From positions 61,478-125,477 of the forward strand of contig NZ_PDZC01000009.1 of assembly GCF_002743375.1 (NCBI RefSeq): DNA of 64,000 nucleotides, in the 5' to 3' direction. Both the position numbers and the translations under genes were made by a program. Source of the DNA: Sporosarcina sp. P34. GTDB taxonomy: Bacteria; Bacillota; Bacilli; Bacillales_A; Planococcaceae. The notes under the pieces were generated by a model. The model was not told the origin of the DNA. It worked only from the letters and a program-made list of their open reading frames with translations, and did no database searches. Of this stretch, positions 44,090-54,124 are shown in pieces; the first letter of the stretch is position 1, and each line of letters starts with the position of its first letter.

Positions 44090-45238
44090 TTACAGATCTT
44101 CGTCCAATGGAATTTGAAAAAGAATCGAAGTGCCTTCCCCGACTTTCGAGGTGACTTTCATTTTTCCTTTCAATAACTCTACACGTTCTTGCATTCCAAT
44201 GAGACCGAATGATTTCTCTTTTACTTCATTTGTATCAAAGCCGAGGCCTTGGTCTTTAATCAATATATTAACCGATTCACGTAACCATTCGATTTTCACC
44301 CATATTTCATCAGTTTTCGCATGCTTAATACTGTTATTCACTGACTCTTGTATGAGACGGAAAATACCTACTTCAAAATTGGAAGCAAATCTTTTTTCTG
44401 CTCCGTTACTTTGAAAATGAATGATTAGCGGCGCCTCGTATTCGCTAATGGTCAATAAATACTTTCGCAATGTCGGAACAAGTCCTAAGTCATCCAAAGC
44501 CATGGGTCGCAAATTATAAATGATACGACGCACTTCAGATAACGCTCCCCTAACCATTTCTTTTAGGTAAGACAGCTCTTGCATTGCTTCTTCTGGACCT
44601 TGCCGAACAAACGTTTTTTCGATTAAACCAGAGCGCATCAAGACATTAGCTAGCATTTGCGCGGGTCCATCATGAATATCACGTGATAACCGTTTCCGCT
44701 CTTCTTCTTGTGCCTGGATAATCTGAATCGCAAAGTCTTGTTTATGGCGTGCCGTTTCCAGTGCTGTACTTACATTTTTCAAATCAGATGTTAAATATGT
44801 CATCACAGTGGTTACTTGGTTAACAAGCTGGTCTGCTCTTTCAATTGTAGAGAGCAGCAACTTAAGTCGACGTTCAAGTTCATCCCGTCTTTCACGAAGT
44901 TGTTTCTCTTCCATTTTATTAATGGAGGCGCGTACAAGCAAGTCATTTGCCACACCATACGCTTGTTTAACTTCTTCTTCACTATATGTTACAAAGTCTT
45001 TTGATACAGTAGCAAGACGCTGTCTAGAATGGCGTGATAGGTTCTCTAGGGAATCACCTTCAGCTATCACATGAGAAATACTATCTTTTACTTCTGCTAA
45101 CTCTGTTTGCATCTCTTCAAAACTTTTGCGGCTTTGTTCGCTAATTAAGAAGATGTCGCTTTTTGAACGATCCATTACATTAACCATGTTGCCAAATATT
45201 TTCTCCATCTGTTGAATGTCAATAGCCTTGTCGCTCAA
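44090..45238 (-). CDS. degS: Cytoplasmic sensor kinase DegS
   Basis: A 382-aa soluble kinase: long coiled-coil sensor (~20-175), HisKA_3 dimerisation motif EEERKRLSRDIHDGPAQMLANVL (H ~192), and HATPase with NSIKHAKTDEIWV, DQGLGFD and GLIGMQERVELLKG. The TTG at 45238 (MSDKAIDIQQM) has GGGAGGGAG just upstream; the longer frame to 45286 has none. Pairs with degU. Divergent from yigZ. Confidence 0.93.
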   Translation of the reverse strand: MSDKAIDIQQMEKIFGNMVNVMDRSKSDIFLISEQSRKSFEEMQTELAEVKDSISHVIAEGDSLENLSRHSRQRLATVSKDFVTYSEEEVKQAYGVANDLLVRASINKMEEKQLRERRDELERRLKLLLSTIERADQLVNQVTTVMTYLTSDLKNVSTALETARHKQDFAIQIIQAQEEERKRLSRDIHDGPAQMLANVLMRSGLIEKTFVRQGPEEAMQELSYLKEMVRGALSEVRRIIYNLRPMALDDLGLVPTLRKYLLTISEYEAPLIIHFQSNGAEKRFASNFEVGIFRLIQESVNNSIKHAKTDEIWVKIEWLRESVNILIKDQGLGFDTNEVKEKSFGLIGMQERVELLKGKMKVTSKVGEGTSILFQIPLDEDL

Positions 45239-45388
45239 ATAACTCCCTCCCGCACGTGTTTTTGTGAAGATTTGCAAAGTGAGCATTATTGCAGTTTAGC
45301 CTAAATACTTATACACTTCTTATACAGTATATCATTTTAATGATGAGAAAGTATTATAAGTATATTACAAATGTAGGGGGCACGACAA

Positions 45389-46021
45389 ATGCGAGCAAAT
45401 TATAAAACCGTAAAACTGTACGGAGAGAGTGAATTTATCATCCAAAAATCCCGTTTTCTGTCATTTGTCAAAAGAGTCGAGACAGAACAAGAGGCATTGG
45501 ACTTTATTCAAGACATCAAAAAGGACCATCATACAGCTACACATAATTGTTCAGCTTATATTATAGGAGAACATGACCAGATCCAAAAAGCGAATGATGA
45601 CGGTGAACCTTCTGGTACAGCCGGCTTTCCTATTTTAGAAGTTCTAAAAAAGCAACACCTAAAAGATACCGTGATTGTCGTCACTCGCTATTTCGGCGGC
45701 ATCAAACTCGGCGGTGGCGGATTAATCCGCGCTTATGGCAAAGCAGCTTCTGAAGGCATTGCCGCAACAGGTGTTGTGGAAAGAAAATTGCATGCACTAG
45801 TTAAAGTTTCTATTGATTACACATGGCTAGGTAAAGTAGAAAACGAAGTACGGCAATCCGACTACCCGTTAAACGACATCGTCTATGAAGAGGACGTTGA
45901 ACTCTTTTTATATGTTCCTGAAGAAGATCAAGAGATTTTTGTAGAATGGATGATGGAATTAACGAACGGCCAGGCAACCATTGCCACAACCGGACATAAA
46001 TTCCTAGAGTTCGACATCTGA
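45389..46021 (+). CDS. yvyE: YigZ/IMPACT family protein (YvyE)
   Basis: A 210-aa protein. The IMPACT domain shows KSRFLSFVKRVETEQEALDFI, ATHNCSAYIIGE, NDDGEPSGTAGFPILEVL and VTRYFGGIKLGGGGLIRAYG (~95-114), followed by a ferredoxin-like C-terminal DUF1949 domain. Proposed translation or ribosome-linked role; not proven. Divergent from degSU exactly as in B. subtilis. Confidence 0.92.
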   Translation: MRANYKTVKLYGESEFIIQKSRFLSFVKRVETEQEALDFIQDIKKDHHTATHNCSAYIIGEHDQIQKANDDGEPSGTAGFPILEVLKKQHLKDTVIVVTRYFGGIKLGGGGLIRAYGKAASEGIAATGVVERKLHALVKVSIDYTWLGKVENEVRQSDYPLNDIVYEEDVELFLYVPEEDQEIFVEWMMELTNGQATIATTGHKFLEFDI

Positions 46022-46200
46022 CTATACGTCCAATCGAAAAGCAGGTATAATGGTAGAAGGTGGATCCTATGAGCAATAGGTCTGATTTTATTTGGTCACT
46101 ATGGATTTTTATGTGAAGATGTGTAACTCATCACCAGAATCAACTTCCCATAGATTCGCCATTGACGGTTTTTTTCTGCCGCACACCCTGGAGGTTAAAA

Positions 46201-47232
46201 ATGAAAAGAGAAGAGTATCGGAAAAAGAAGGTTTCTAAAACGAAGCGCTTTTTAAAAATAGTATTATGTACGTTCTTCATCGCAGCTATAGGTGTTTTCG
46301 CTTATGTATTCAAACTTCATAACCAAGCAATGAATGTACTAGATCGTTCGTATGAACCTATCGCCAAGCAAGATCCGCCAGAAATCTATGTAGAACCTGC
46401 AAAAGATAAAGTGTCGATTCTATTGATTGGCGTAGACGAAAGCGAAGCACGCCAGGATCGTGAAGTGCACGGAAGATCAGATGCTTTAGTGCTTGCAACG
46501 TTAAATCCTAGAACTAAAAGCATCAAACTCGTCAGCATACCTCGTGACTCCTATGTTTATATTCCACAGGTAAACTATAAAGATAAAATTACACACGCCC
46601 ATGCGTACGGTGGAACGAAAGCTTCTATTGATACAGTTGAAGAACTATTTGATGTTCCAGTCAACTATTACGTCAAAATGAACTTTAATGCATTCATCGA
46701 TGTGGTAGATGCACTTGGTGGTGTAGAAGTTGAAGTTCCATACGAGCGTATCGAGAAAGATGAAAACGATAAAAATGCGATTCATCTAATGCCAGGAATT
46801 CATCGCCTAGACGGACGCCACACATTGGCTTTAGCACGTACTCGTAAACTAGATAATGATATCGAGCGCGGTAAACGTCAGCAAATGATTCTTCAAGCCA
46901 TGATCAAAGAAGCGACATCGATTACATCCATTACAAAATACGGGGACGTCATCAATGCGCTTGGCGAAAACATGAAGACTGATATGACATCCAAGCAAAT
47001 GTTGTCGTTTATTCAGTATATAAAAAGCGGACTACCGGACGTAGATACCATCACATTGACAGGCTATGACGATATGTCGACGGGTACGTACTATTACAGA
47101 TTAGATGAACAGAAGCTAGAAGAAGTAAAGCAGATTCTAAAATCCCATTTAGGATTCATCCCAGACTCCTCTTCTCTAACCGAGCTAGACACGGATCAAT
47201 CCTCCGCATCCGTTCAAACCAATTATCAATAA
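46201..47232 (+). CDS. LytR-CpsA-Psr family ligase
   Basis: A 343-aa membrane-anchored phosphotransferase linking teichoic acid or other glycopolymers to peptidoglycan. One TM helix (~17-37), then SILLIGVDESE, GRSDALVLATLNP, LVSIPRDSYVYIP (catalytic Arg/Asp), KMNFNAFIDVVDALGGVEV and LARTRKLDNDIERGKRQQ, all LCP motifs. ATG 46201 has CTGGAGG upstream. tagO nearby supports wall teichoic acid attachment. Confidence 0.92.
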   Translation: MKREEYRKKKVSKTKRFLKIVLCTFFIAAIGVFAYVFKLHNQAMNVLDRSYEPIAKQDPPEIYVEPAKDKVSILLIGVDESEARQDREVHGRSDALVLATLNPRTKSIKLVSIPRDSYVYIPQVNYKDKITHAHAYGGTKASIDTVEELFDVPVNYYVKMNFNAFIDVVDALGGVEVEVPYERIEKDENDKNAIHLMPGIHRLDGRHTLALARTRKLDNDIERGKRQQMILQAMIKEATSITSITKYGDVINALGENMKTDMTSKQMLSFIQYIKSGLPDVDTITLTGYDDMSTGTYYYRLDEQKLEEVKQILKSHLGFIPDSSSLTELDTDQSSASVQTNYQ

Positions 47233-47241
47233 TTCATTCAG

Positions 47242-47278
47242 AAGCGATGTGACCTTCACTGGTTTCATCGCTTTTGTT
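47242..47278 (+). terminator. Terminator after LCP gene
   Basis: AAGCGATG...CATCGCTTTTGTT. Confidence 0.75.
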
Positions 47279-47469
47279 ATAGATAGGGAAAAATGAGTGG
47301 GTTCGATTAAAGAGTGTTAATTAACTAGTGGTTTGATAGTACATGGAAGTTATTAACTGACTTAATTTTGTTCATCGAATTTATTTAAATGCAAATACAA
47401 GTTCACAAGTTGAAATAACTTTCACTTTCACTTTATAATTTCAGAAAACCAAACTAGTTGATCGTAAGT

Positions 47470-47585
47470 GGAAGGCGGCGACTCCCAGAGGATCAGCGTG
47501 CGCCTTGAGATCCCGCAGAAGCGAAGCGCACGAGGAAGCTCAAGCCACGCCCTCGGGAAAGCGTCCACCTGGAACGTCGATCAAC
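47470..47585 (-). repeat. GC-rich palindromic repeat, copy 4
   Basis: GGCGGCGACTCCCAGAGGATCAGCG...CACGCCCTCGGGAAAGCGTCCACC is the same family as copies at 28.2-28.97 kb in inverse orientation. The rest of 47279-47678 has no gene. Confidence 0.8.
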
Positions 47586-47678
47586 GGTACCCTCCCCCTC
47601 ACCAATCACTTCATCTTTATACATTTCAACATAAAAAAAGCCCCCATCCGCTTCACAGCAGACAAGGACTCGTTTTAC

Positions 47679-48722
47679 TTATTTACCAATCATGCGTACT
47701 AAATTTAACAACGGACGATAATTCGCCCCAGCCAAACCAATCAACTCTACAAACAGTTCAATCACAAGCAGCATGACGAAGATCAGAAGCAATGCGCCCC
47801 ACACTGTGGCTTGTGAGAACAATACAGCGGCTGCTCCAAATAGAATCGCAATACCATAAATCGTAAGGACAGCTTGTCTATGCGAGAAACCTACGCGCAA
47901 TAAACAGTGATGCAAATGCGACTTATCTGCAGCTGTAATAGACTGCTTCATGCGAACACGTCTAACAATCGCGAAAAATGTATCTGAAATCGGAACACCT
48001 AGCATGATAATCGGAATAACTAGTGATACAACGGCAACATTTTTAAAGCCGAGTAATGCCAGTACCGAAATCATAAATCCGAGAAACAGCGATCCAGTGT
48101 CGCCCATAAAAATTTTCGCCGGATGGAAGTTGAACAATAAGAATCCAAGCGAACTAGCTGCCAATATGGAAGCTGTAGCAGCAACAAAGACATCTCCCAT
48201 TAATAAGGCCATTACCGTAATAGCAATGAGCGCAATCGTGGAAACACCTGCTGCTAAACCATCTAATCCATCAATCAAATTGACGGCGTTCGTGATCCCG
48301 ATGATCCAAATGATCGTGATCGGAATACTTAAATACCCAAAGTCGAGCTGTCCAAGGAACGGTAAGTTGATGAATTCAATTTGTAATCCGCCCCATAGGA
48401 CAACAACTAACGCAGCCGCTAGTTGGCCTAACATTTTTGCTTTTGCTGTGATTTCCAGCATATCGTCTAAAAAGCCAATCATGACGATCAGTACCGCACC
48501 GATTAGGATGCTTACTGCGTGCTCGTCTTTCGGCAATAATATAGCATATCCAATAATAAACGCTCCGAAGATTGCGAGCCCGCCGATTCTAGGCATGATT
48601 CTCGCGTGAACTTTCCGATAATTGGGGCGGTCAACCGCACCGATCCGATACGCGAATTTGATGACTAGCGGTGTTAGTATGATTGCAGCGATAAAAGCTA
48701 CAGACATTGCAATGAATAACAT
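47679..48722 (-). CDS. tagO: Undecaprenyl-phosphate GlcNAc-1-P transferase TagO
   Basis: A 347-aa polytopic enzyme (~11 helices) that starts wall teichoic acid synthesis. Catalytic motifs: FLDDMLEITAKAKMLGQ, AVNLIDGLDGLAAG, FMGDTGSLFLGF and SHLHHCLLRVGFSHRQAV. The ATG at 48722 (MLFIAMSVAF) has GGGGAGG six bases upstream; a five-codon longer TTG overlaps that site. Confidence 0.92.
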   Translation of the reverse strand: MLFIAMSVAFIAAIILTPLVIKFAYRIGAVDRPNYRKVHARIMPRIGGLAIFGAFIIGYAILLPKDEHAVSILIGAVLIVMIGFLDDMLEITAKAKMLGQLAAALVVVLWGGLQIEFINLPFLGQLDFGYLSIPITIIWIIGITNAVNLIDGLDGLAAGVSTIALIAITVMALLMGDVFVAATASILAASSLGFLLFNFHPAKIFMGDTGSLFLGFMISVLALLGFKNVAVVSLVIPIIMLGVPISDTFFAIVRRVRMKQSITAADKSHLHHCLLRVGFSHRQAVLTIYGIAILFGAAAVLFSQATVWGALLLIFVMLLVIELFVELIGLAGANYRPLLNLVRMIGK

Positions 48723-48915
48723 GTCTTTCCTCCCCAAATAACATTAAGTACATATCTCCTTTTAGTATAACATAATTTTTGCTAGAGTTCATCATTTAGA
48801 ATGCATTACTCATCTATTCCCTTACTTGCTTACTTACAAACCCTAATTAACACCGCCACAACAAAGATTTAACCATTTCACATATGGTAAATTTTGATCA
48901 ATCTATTGTTCTTCT

Positions 48916-48933
48916 CTATCTATATATAGATAG
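48916..48933. promoter_or_regulatory. Perfect palindrome upstream of secA2
   Basis: CTATCTATATATAGATAG, 18 bp, about 80 bp before the secA2 start. A related half (AAATAGATAGG) lies near 48957. Possible regulator site; no match known to me. Confidence 0.45.
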
Positions 48934-49010
48934 TCTTTTATCGATCCTTTTGGTAAAATAGATAGGAATCTCTCATTTAAGATGGAGATTTATAAAGGAG
49001 CGTCTAATTC

Positions 49011-51374
49011 ATGTTAAAAATCTTTAAACGTAAAACTGGAACGAGTGAACGACAATTGCGTAAATATCGCAAAATTGTGGAGCAAATTAATTCACTTGAA
49101 CCTAAATATATCGCTATGTCTGATGATGATCTATCTGGAATGACAGATCAATTCAAACAACAGTTAGAAGACGGTGCAACTGTCGAGACCATTATGCCGG
49201 ATGCATTCGCAGTCGTACGTGAAGCATCTAAACGGGTTCTCGGTATGCGCCATTTTGATGTGCAACTAATCGGTGGTGCAGTATTGACGGAAGGTAATAT
49301 TGCTGAAATGCCGACCGGTGAAGGGAAAACACTCGTCGCTTCTCTCCCCTCTTATGTACGCGCGCTTGAAGGTAAAGGCGTTCACGTCATCACAGTCAAT
49401 GATTATCTGGCAAAACGAGACTTTGATCAAATCGGTCAAATTCATCGTTTCCTCGGATTGACTGTTGGATTAAATGTTCCGATGATGCAAGGACCAGCGA
49501 AGCAAGCCGCCTACGAAGCAGATATTACGTACGGTGTAGGAACAGAATTCGGCTTTGACTATTTACGGGATAATATGGTGCAACACACTTCTCAAAAAGT
49601 GCAGCGACCTTATCACTTCGCTATTATCGATGAAGTCGACAGCGTCTTGATCGACGAAGCGAAAACACCATTAATTGTAGCAGGCAAAACGCAAGCCGAT
49701 GCGGATCTCCACCATATTGCAGCCCGCCTAGCCAAGCGCTTTAAAGTAGATGAAGATTTTGACTTTGACGAAGCAACAAAGGCAACTTCCCTTACCGAAC
49801 AAGGTATTGAAAAAGTCGAGAAAGCATTCGGTATTGGGAACTTGTATGATTTAGATCACCAAACACTTTATCACTACGTCATCCAGGCTGTCCGTGCGTT
49901 TGTCATCTTCAAGCGTGATGTCGATTACATCGTACGAGACGGAAAAATTGAATTGGTAGATATGTTCACTGGCCGTATTATGGAAGGTAGAACTTTATCA
50001 GACGGTCTTCACCAAGCAATTGAAGCAAAAGAAGGCGTCGATATTACAGACGAAAATAAAGCACAAGCGCAAATTACCATTCAAAACTATTTCCGTATGT
50101 ATCCAAAGCTTTGTGGAATGACGGGTACTGCGAAAACCCAGGATAAGGAATTCCGTGAAGTCTATAATATGGATGTAATTCAAATCCCGACGAACCGCCC
50201 ACGTGCCCGAATCGATGCACCAGATTGCGTTTTCAGAACGACAGAAGAAAAGTATAAAGCAGTAGCAAAAGAAGTAGCCGCTCGTCACGCAAAGGGACAA
50301 CCTGTATTGGTCGGTACTACATCCATTCTCCAGTCCGAAGCAGTCGCCAAGTATTTACGGGATGAAGGATTGAAGTTCCATCTATTAAATGCAAAAAGTG
50401 TCGAACAGGAAGTTTCATTGATTTCCGAGTCTGGGCAAGCGGGCAATATTACCGTCGCTACGAATATGGCAGGTCGTGGAACGGATATCGTTCTAGGTGA
50501 AGGCGTGGAAGAAAATGGTGGACTATTTGTATTAGGTACAGAAAAACATGAAAGTCGCCGTGTAGATAATCAGTTACGAGGCCGTTCAGGTCGTCAAGGA
50601 GACCATGGAGAAAGTCAATTCTACCTTTCTTTAGAAGATGAAATGTACATGCGCTTCTCTCCTGAAGAACTCGAAAAATTTTTGCCTAAGGTCCGTACGG
50701 ATGAGAATGGTAAAGTACTGAACCCTGAAGTACATGAACTGACGGAGCGCACACAACGTATCGTGGAAGGCGCGCACTTCTCTATGCGTGAATATAATCT
50801 AAAATTAGACGACGTCATCAATGATCAACGTGAAGTCATCTATTCATTACGCAATCGCGTACTTGAAGGCAAGGACATTTTCGATAAACTTAAGACGATG
50901 TTGTCAGAAACAGTGGAGTTCGTTGTGTTAGATAGTTGTCCAGAAAATGAAATTGCCGATAACTGGGATTTCGATCGTATCGAACGGACTATGAACGCAC
51001 TTTTACTGACTCCGGTGAATCTTCCCCATTCATTAGATAGAACCGCAGATATATTGAAAGAGTACGATGAAGAAATGGCAGAGTTGTTTGCATTTATTGA
51101 CACGTTCACTGATAATGAACAAGTGAGCCAACTGTTGCCACAAGTCATGTTGAGCTATATTGACACGATGTGGGTGAAGCATTTGGAAGTAATGACTCGT
51201 CTAAAAGAAGGAATTGGATTGCGTTCATACGGACAAGAAGATCCTATGCGTATTTACCAGCGTGAAGGCTTGCAGTTATTCGCCAAGCACTATCAACGCC
51301 TACGCCGGGATATCGCGTCTGAGATTATCGCATTCATGAAGCAACTCAATACAGAACAGGAGGTTTCCCAATGA
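49011..51374 (+). CDS. secA2: Accessory Sec translocase ATPase SecA2
   Basis: A 787-aa SecA motor. Walker A MPTGEGKT (100-107), DYLRDNM, IIDEVDSVLIDEA and TNMAGRGTDIVLG are present. It is shorter than housekeeping SecA and lacks the C-terminal zinc motif, which together with the adjacent slaP defines SecA2 of the S-layer type. In B. anthracis, SecA2-SlaP exports S-layer proteins. AAAGGAG precedes ATG. Confidence 0.9.
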   Translation: MLKIFKRKTGTSERQLRKYRKIVEQINSLEPKYIAMSDDDLSGMTDQFKQQLEDGATVETIMPDAFAVVREASKRVLGMRHFDVQLIGGAVLTEGNIAEMPTGEGKTLVASLPSYVRALEGKGVHVITVNDYLAKRDFDQIGQIHRFLGLTVGLNVPMMQGPAKQAAYEADITYGVGTEFGFDYLRDNMVQHTSQKVQRPYHFAIIDEVDSVLIDEAKTPLIVAGKTQADADLHHIAARLAKRFKVDEDFDFDEATKATSLTEQGIEKVEKAFGIGNLYDLDHQTLYHYVIQAVRAFVIFKRDVDYIVRDGKIELVDMFTGRIMEGRTLSDGLHQAIEAKEGVDITDENKAQAQITIQNYFRMYPKLCGMTGTAKTQDKEFREVYNMDVIQIPTNRPRARIDAPDCVFRTTEEKYKAVAKEVAARHAKGQPVLVGTTSILQSEAVAKYLRDEGLKFHLLNAKSVEQEVSLISESGQAGNITVATNMAGRGTDIVLGEGVEENGGLFVLGTEKHESRRVDNQLRGRSGRQGDHGESQFYLSLEDEMYMRFSPEELEKFLPKVRTDENGKVLNPEVHELTERTQRIVEGAHFSMREYNLKLDDVINDQREVIYSLRNRVLEGKDIFDKLKTMLSETVEFVVLDSCPENEIADNWDFDRIERTMNALLLTPVNLPHSLDRTADILKEYDEEMAELFAFIDTFTDNEQVSQLLPQVMLSYIDTMWVKHLEVMTRLKEGIGLRSYGQEDPMRIYQREGLQLFAKHYQRLRRDIASEIIAFMKQLNTEQEVSQ

Positions 51375-52279
51375 AACTCTTCAATTTATTCAAAAAAACC
51401 GAAAAAACCGGATTGGACAGTACAGTTGAATCCGAAGAAATTTTAGAAAATGGTCAAGCTGTTTCAGGCGATGAAGATATTGAAACAGAATTATCTCTTC
51501 ATGCGCAATGGAATCTAACACAGGAGCAGGAATATGTTTTTCGTTTCCTAGCAAATGAACTAGAGCCATTAAAACCAAATCAAATCTCCTTATCAGGTAT
51601 CGATATCGATTTGGAGCCTGCAAACGGTAGCTGGTTAGTTAAAGCATTCTTCCGTTCTTCACTCGATCAAGCGATCACTGTAGGCGAAATCGAGTTATTA
51701 CTACTTGATGAAGAAGGCAATACAGCCGCATCTGCAGAGTTCGATTTGAACGAGTTAGGTGAAATCCCAGCGCGCAGTGCACGTCCATGGGTATTCGTTT
51801 TCGAAAAGAACGATCAATTGGTAGAAGAAATCCCTGCAGCGAATTGGAAGCTTGCATTCAACGTTCACTCGATGATGCCACATCAGTTGGAATTAGCCCC
51901 AACATGGGAAGAACAACTACCTGCTGAGCAAAAAGAAGCGTTATCTAAAATTGTCAACGACTTGCCGAAGTTGAAGCCACGCGAAGTAAATATCGCCGGT
52001 TTCCAAATCCAATCACAAGATGATGGTACGATTGCAGCATCCGTTTTCGTTCGTAACGGCCACTCCAAACAAATCAATATTGAAAAGTTACCGCTTGAAT
52101 TGATTGACGCAACCGGAGAATTGGTAGCACGAGGAACATTCGACCTCAATCCTCCACTTTCCGTGAAAGCAAACAGCACGACTCCTTGGACATTCATCTA
52201 TCCTAAGGAATTGGTGAAGAAAGCAGAACCGGACTTCTCCCGTTGGACAATCCGTGTTCCACAAGACGCAACTACCTAA
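51371..52279 (+). CDS. slaP: Accessory Sec S-layer assembly protein SlaP-like
   Basis: A 302-aa protein overlapping secA2 by 4 bp. It has two copies of a ~110-residue beta-rich domain: first ~48-145 (ISLSGIDIDLEPANGSWLVKAFFRSS ... ARPWVFVFEK), second ~180-295 (VNIAGFQIQSQDDGTIAASVFVRN ... TTPWTFIYPKEL). That duplication is the SLAP_DUP pattern. No signal peptide, so it acts in the cytoplasm with SecA2. Confidence 0.88.
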   Translation: MKLFNLFKKTEKTGLDSTVESEEILENGQAVSGDEDIETELSLHAQWNLTQEQEYVFRFLANELEPLKPNQISLSGIDIDLEPANGSWLVKAFFRSSLDQAITVGEIELLLLDEEGNTAASAEFDLNELGEIPARSARPWVFVFEKNDQLVEEIPAANWKLAFNVHSMMPHQLELAPTWEEQLPAEQKEALSKIVNDLPKLKPREVNIAGFQIQSQDDGTIAASVFVRNGHSKQINIEKLPLELIDATGELVARGTFDLNPPLSVKANSTTPWTFIYPKELVKKAEPDFSRWTIRVPQDATT

Positions 52280-52284
52280 TATTT

Positions 52285-52327
52285 ACCGGATAAGATGGGA
52301 CCTCCCCTTCTCTATCCGGTATTTTTT
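52285..52327 (+). terminator. Terminator after slaP
   Basis: ACCGGATA...TATCCGGT followed by ATTTTTT. Confidence 0.85.
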
Positions 52328-52330
52328 CAC

Positions 52331-52364
52331 AAAAAAAATCGATCTTCCACGTAGGAAGATCGAT
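52331..52364 (-). terminator. Terminator after NlpC/P60 gene
   Basis: ATCGATCTTCC-loop-GGAAGATCGAT followed by eight T on the minus strand. Confidence 0.92.
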
Positions 52365-52374
52365 GTCTCTTCTA

Positions 52375-52833
52375 TTAAATACCTGCAACACGCTTCGCAC
52401 CTATATAGCGCTTGCCCCAATACGTATCATTCACTCTATCTACACGCACACCTTTTGATGTAGAAGCATGTGCGAACTTACCATTTCCAACGTAAATTCC
52501 AACGTGAGAAACACCGCGTCCTGTTGTGTTAAAGAATACTAAATCCCCATTACGTAGATTTGATTTCTTTACAGCACGCCCTGATGCATACATCGCTTTA
52601 GAAGTTCTTGCTACTTTTAAACCATTTTGCTTGAATACATACCCAACATAACCTGAACAATCAAACCCTGCTCTAGTCGTACCGCCATAGCGATATTTGA
52701 TACCCGTTAAACTAGTTGCTGTCTTTGTGATATTCGTTGTTTTACCCGCTGCATCTGCTTGTCCTGCAAATGGCGAGACGATCAAAAGTGTGGAAAGTGC
52801 TAAGACTGAAATAACTTTTTGTACTAGATTCAT
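52375..52833 (-). CDS. Secreted NlpC/P60 endopeptidase
   Basis: A 152-aa secreted gamma-D-Glu-meso-Dap type peptidoglycan hydrolase. Signal peptide MNLVQKVISVLALSTLLIVSPFAGQADA, then a single NlpC/P60 domain with catalytic Cys in FDCSGYVGYVF, His in GVSHVGIYVG and third polar residue in FAHASTSKG. ATG 52833 has GGAGG upstream; a longer frame is unlikely. A WalR-type box lies ~90 bp upstream. Confidence 0.9.
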   Translation of the reverse strand: MNLVQKVISVLALSTLLIVSPFAGQADAAGKTTNITKTATSLTGIKYRYGGTTRAGFDCSGYVGYVFKQNGLKVARTSKAMYASGRAVKKSNLRNGDLVFFNTTGRGVSHVGIYVGNGKFAHASTSKGVRVDRVNDTYWGKRYIGAKRVAGI

Positions 52834-52919
52834 AAGTTCCTCCATGACAGTATGTATTTTTAGTAGTTTACTTGTCTGTTTATGTGTACTCATTTTAGCA
52901 TTTGGCAAACTCTTAAAAT

Positions 52920-52936
52920 ATTACAGTAATGTAACA
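52920..52936 (-). promoter_or_regulatory. WalR-type box upstream of NlpC/P60 gene
   Basis: TGTTAC-ATTAC-TGTAAT on the minus strand fits the WalR consensus TGTWAH-N5-TGTWAH exactly. WalRK controls wall hydrolases in Firmicutes. Confidence 0.6.
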
Positions 52937-53024
52937 AGGATATTTCAAAATCAAACAATATATTACACTTGAAATATATGTGTCTAAAATTGGCAAAGCC
53001 ATGTACTAGGTTGATTGTATTGCA

Positions 53025-53070
53025 CAAAAAAAGACTACCCTAGAAGTCTGCTTGCACTTCCAGGATAGCC
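53025..53070 (-). terminator. Terminator after nagB
   Basis: GGCTATCCTGGAAGT...ACTTCTAGGGTAGTC followed by seven T on the minus strand. Confidence 0.88.
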
Positions 53071-53083
53071 CCTAATATTCTAC

Positions 53084-53797
53084 TCAATCAAGCTGTAAAT
53101 CAGTGATCACAACTACATCCTCATGACGCAATAATTTTGTAATCGGCCACTCCGTTGTAATCTCTCCAGCTTTCAATTTCTCCATCGCCGGACGCTTCTT
53201 CTCACCAAATGCCACCATGATCAACTTCTTCGACTTTACAATAGAAGAGATTCCCATCGTCAATGCAATATTCGGAATCTTATCATCGTTTTCGAAGTAC
53301 TGACTATTCACGCCTAGTGTAGAGTCTGTCAGCGTCGCAACATGTGTTACAGAATCGAATGGCGTGCCTGGTTCGTTGAATGCGATATGACCATTCTCCC
53401 CCACTCCAAGAAGTTGAATATCTAACGGGTGAGAGTTCAATTTGTTCTCGTAGTCTTTACACTCCTGATCTAAATCTTCCGCCATACCATTCGGAATATG
53501 CGTTTCTTTGAACGGCTTTTTACTAAATAGATGTTGATTCATAAAGTATGCATAGCTATTCGGGTTATCTGCGCTGATTCCGACGTATTCATCTAAATTA
53601 AATGCCGTAATATTTGAAAAGTCTAATGACGAATTAGTCCATTCATTGTAGATCGGAATCATCGTGCTGCCTGTAGCCAATCCCAGTACATGCAATCTAT
53701 TATTATGAAGTTCTTCAGAAATCAGTTTAAATACTTCTTTGGCCCCTTCATCAGGGTTTTCTACTGTTATCCATTTCACATTTTCCATTTCACACAC
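53084..53797 (-). CDS. nagB: Glucosamine-6-phosphate deaminase
   Basis: A 237-aa enzyme making fructose-6-phosphate and ammonia. GLATGSTMIPIY (~39-50), FNLDEYVG (~66-73) and GVGENGHIAFNEPGTPF (~131-147) are the phosphosugar and catalytic motifs. It stands alone, without nagA. Start is GTG 53797 after AGGAAG, or ATG 53788. Confidence 0.92.
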   Translation of the reverse strand: MCEMENVKWITVENPDEGAKEVFKLISEELHNNRLHVLGLATGSTMIPIYNEWTNSSLDFSNITAFNLDEYVGISADNPNSYAYFMNQHLFSKKPFKETHIPNGMAEDLDQECKDYENKLNSHPLDIQLLGVGENGHIAFNEPGTPFDSVTHVATLTDSTLGVNSQYFENDDKIPNIALTMGISSIVKSKKLIMVAFGEKKRPAMEKLKAGEITTEWPITKLLRHEDVVVITDLQLD

Positions 53798-54124
53798 CGG
53801 CTTCCTAGGTTTTACCTAATAATAGTATAATTTCAATTCACCATACGGTCAACATGGAGTACATGTTACCCCACTCTGTATTCCCACATTTCCTCACTGT
53901 TACACTTGAATTTTCTTATGCATCTAATATATTTCCGCTAGTTCCTTCAACCTAGAACAAATTACAAATACAACAAAACATGTATGACAAAAGCATGTAA
54001 AGTGGTTGAACATATTGTGAACATTCCATTTAATCTTCTATTCATAGGGATTTCCCTAATTCTTTATTCCCCCTCTAGGATTATGATAAAAGTATGAATT
54101 CCATTTAGCGAGGAGGTGGCCGTA
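53798..54124. other. Intergenic region between nagB and ba3 oxidase
   Basis: AT-rich divergent promoter region for nagB and the oxidase genes. I see no gene and no clear known operator. Confidence 0.5.
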
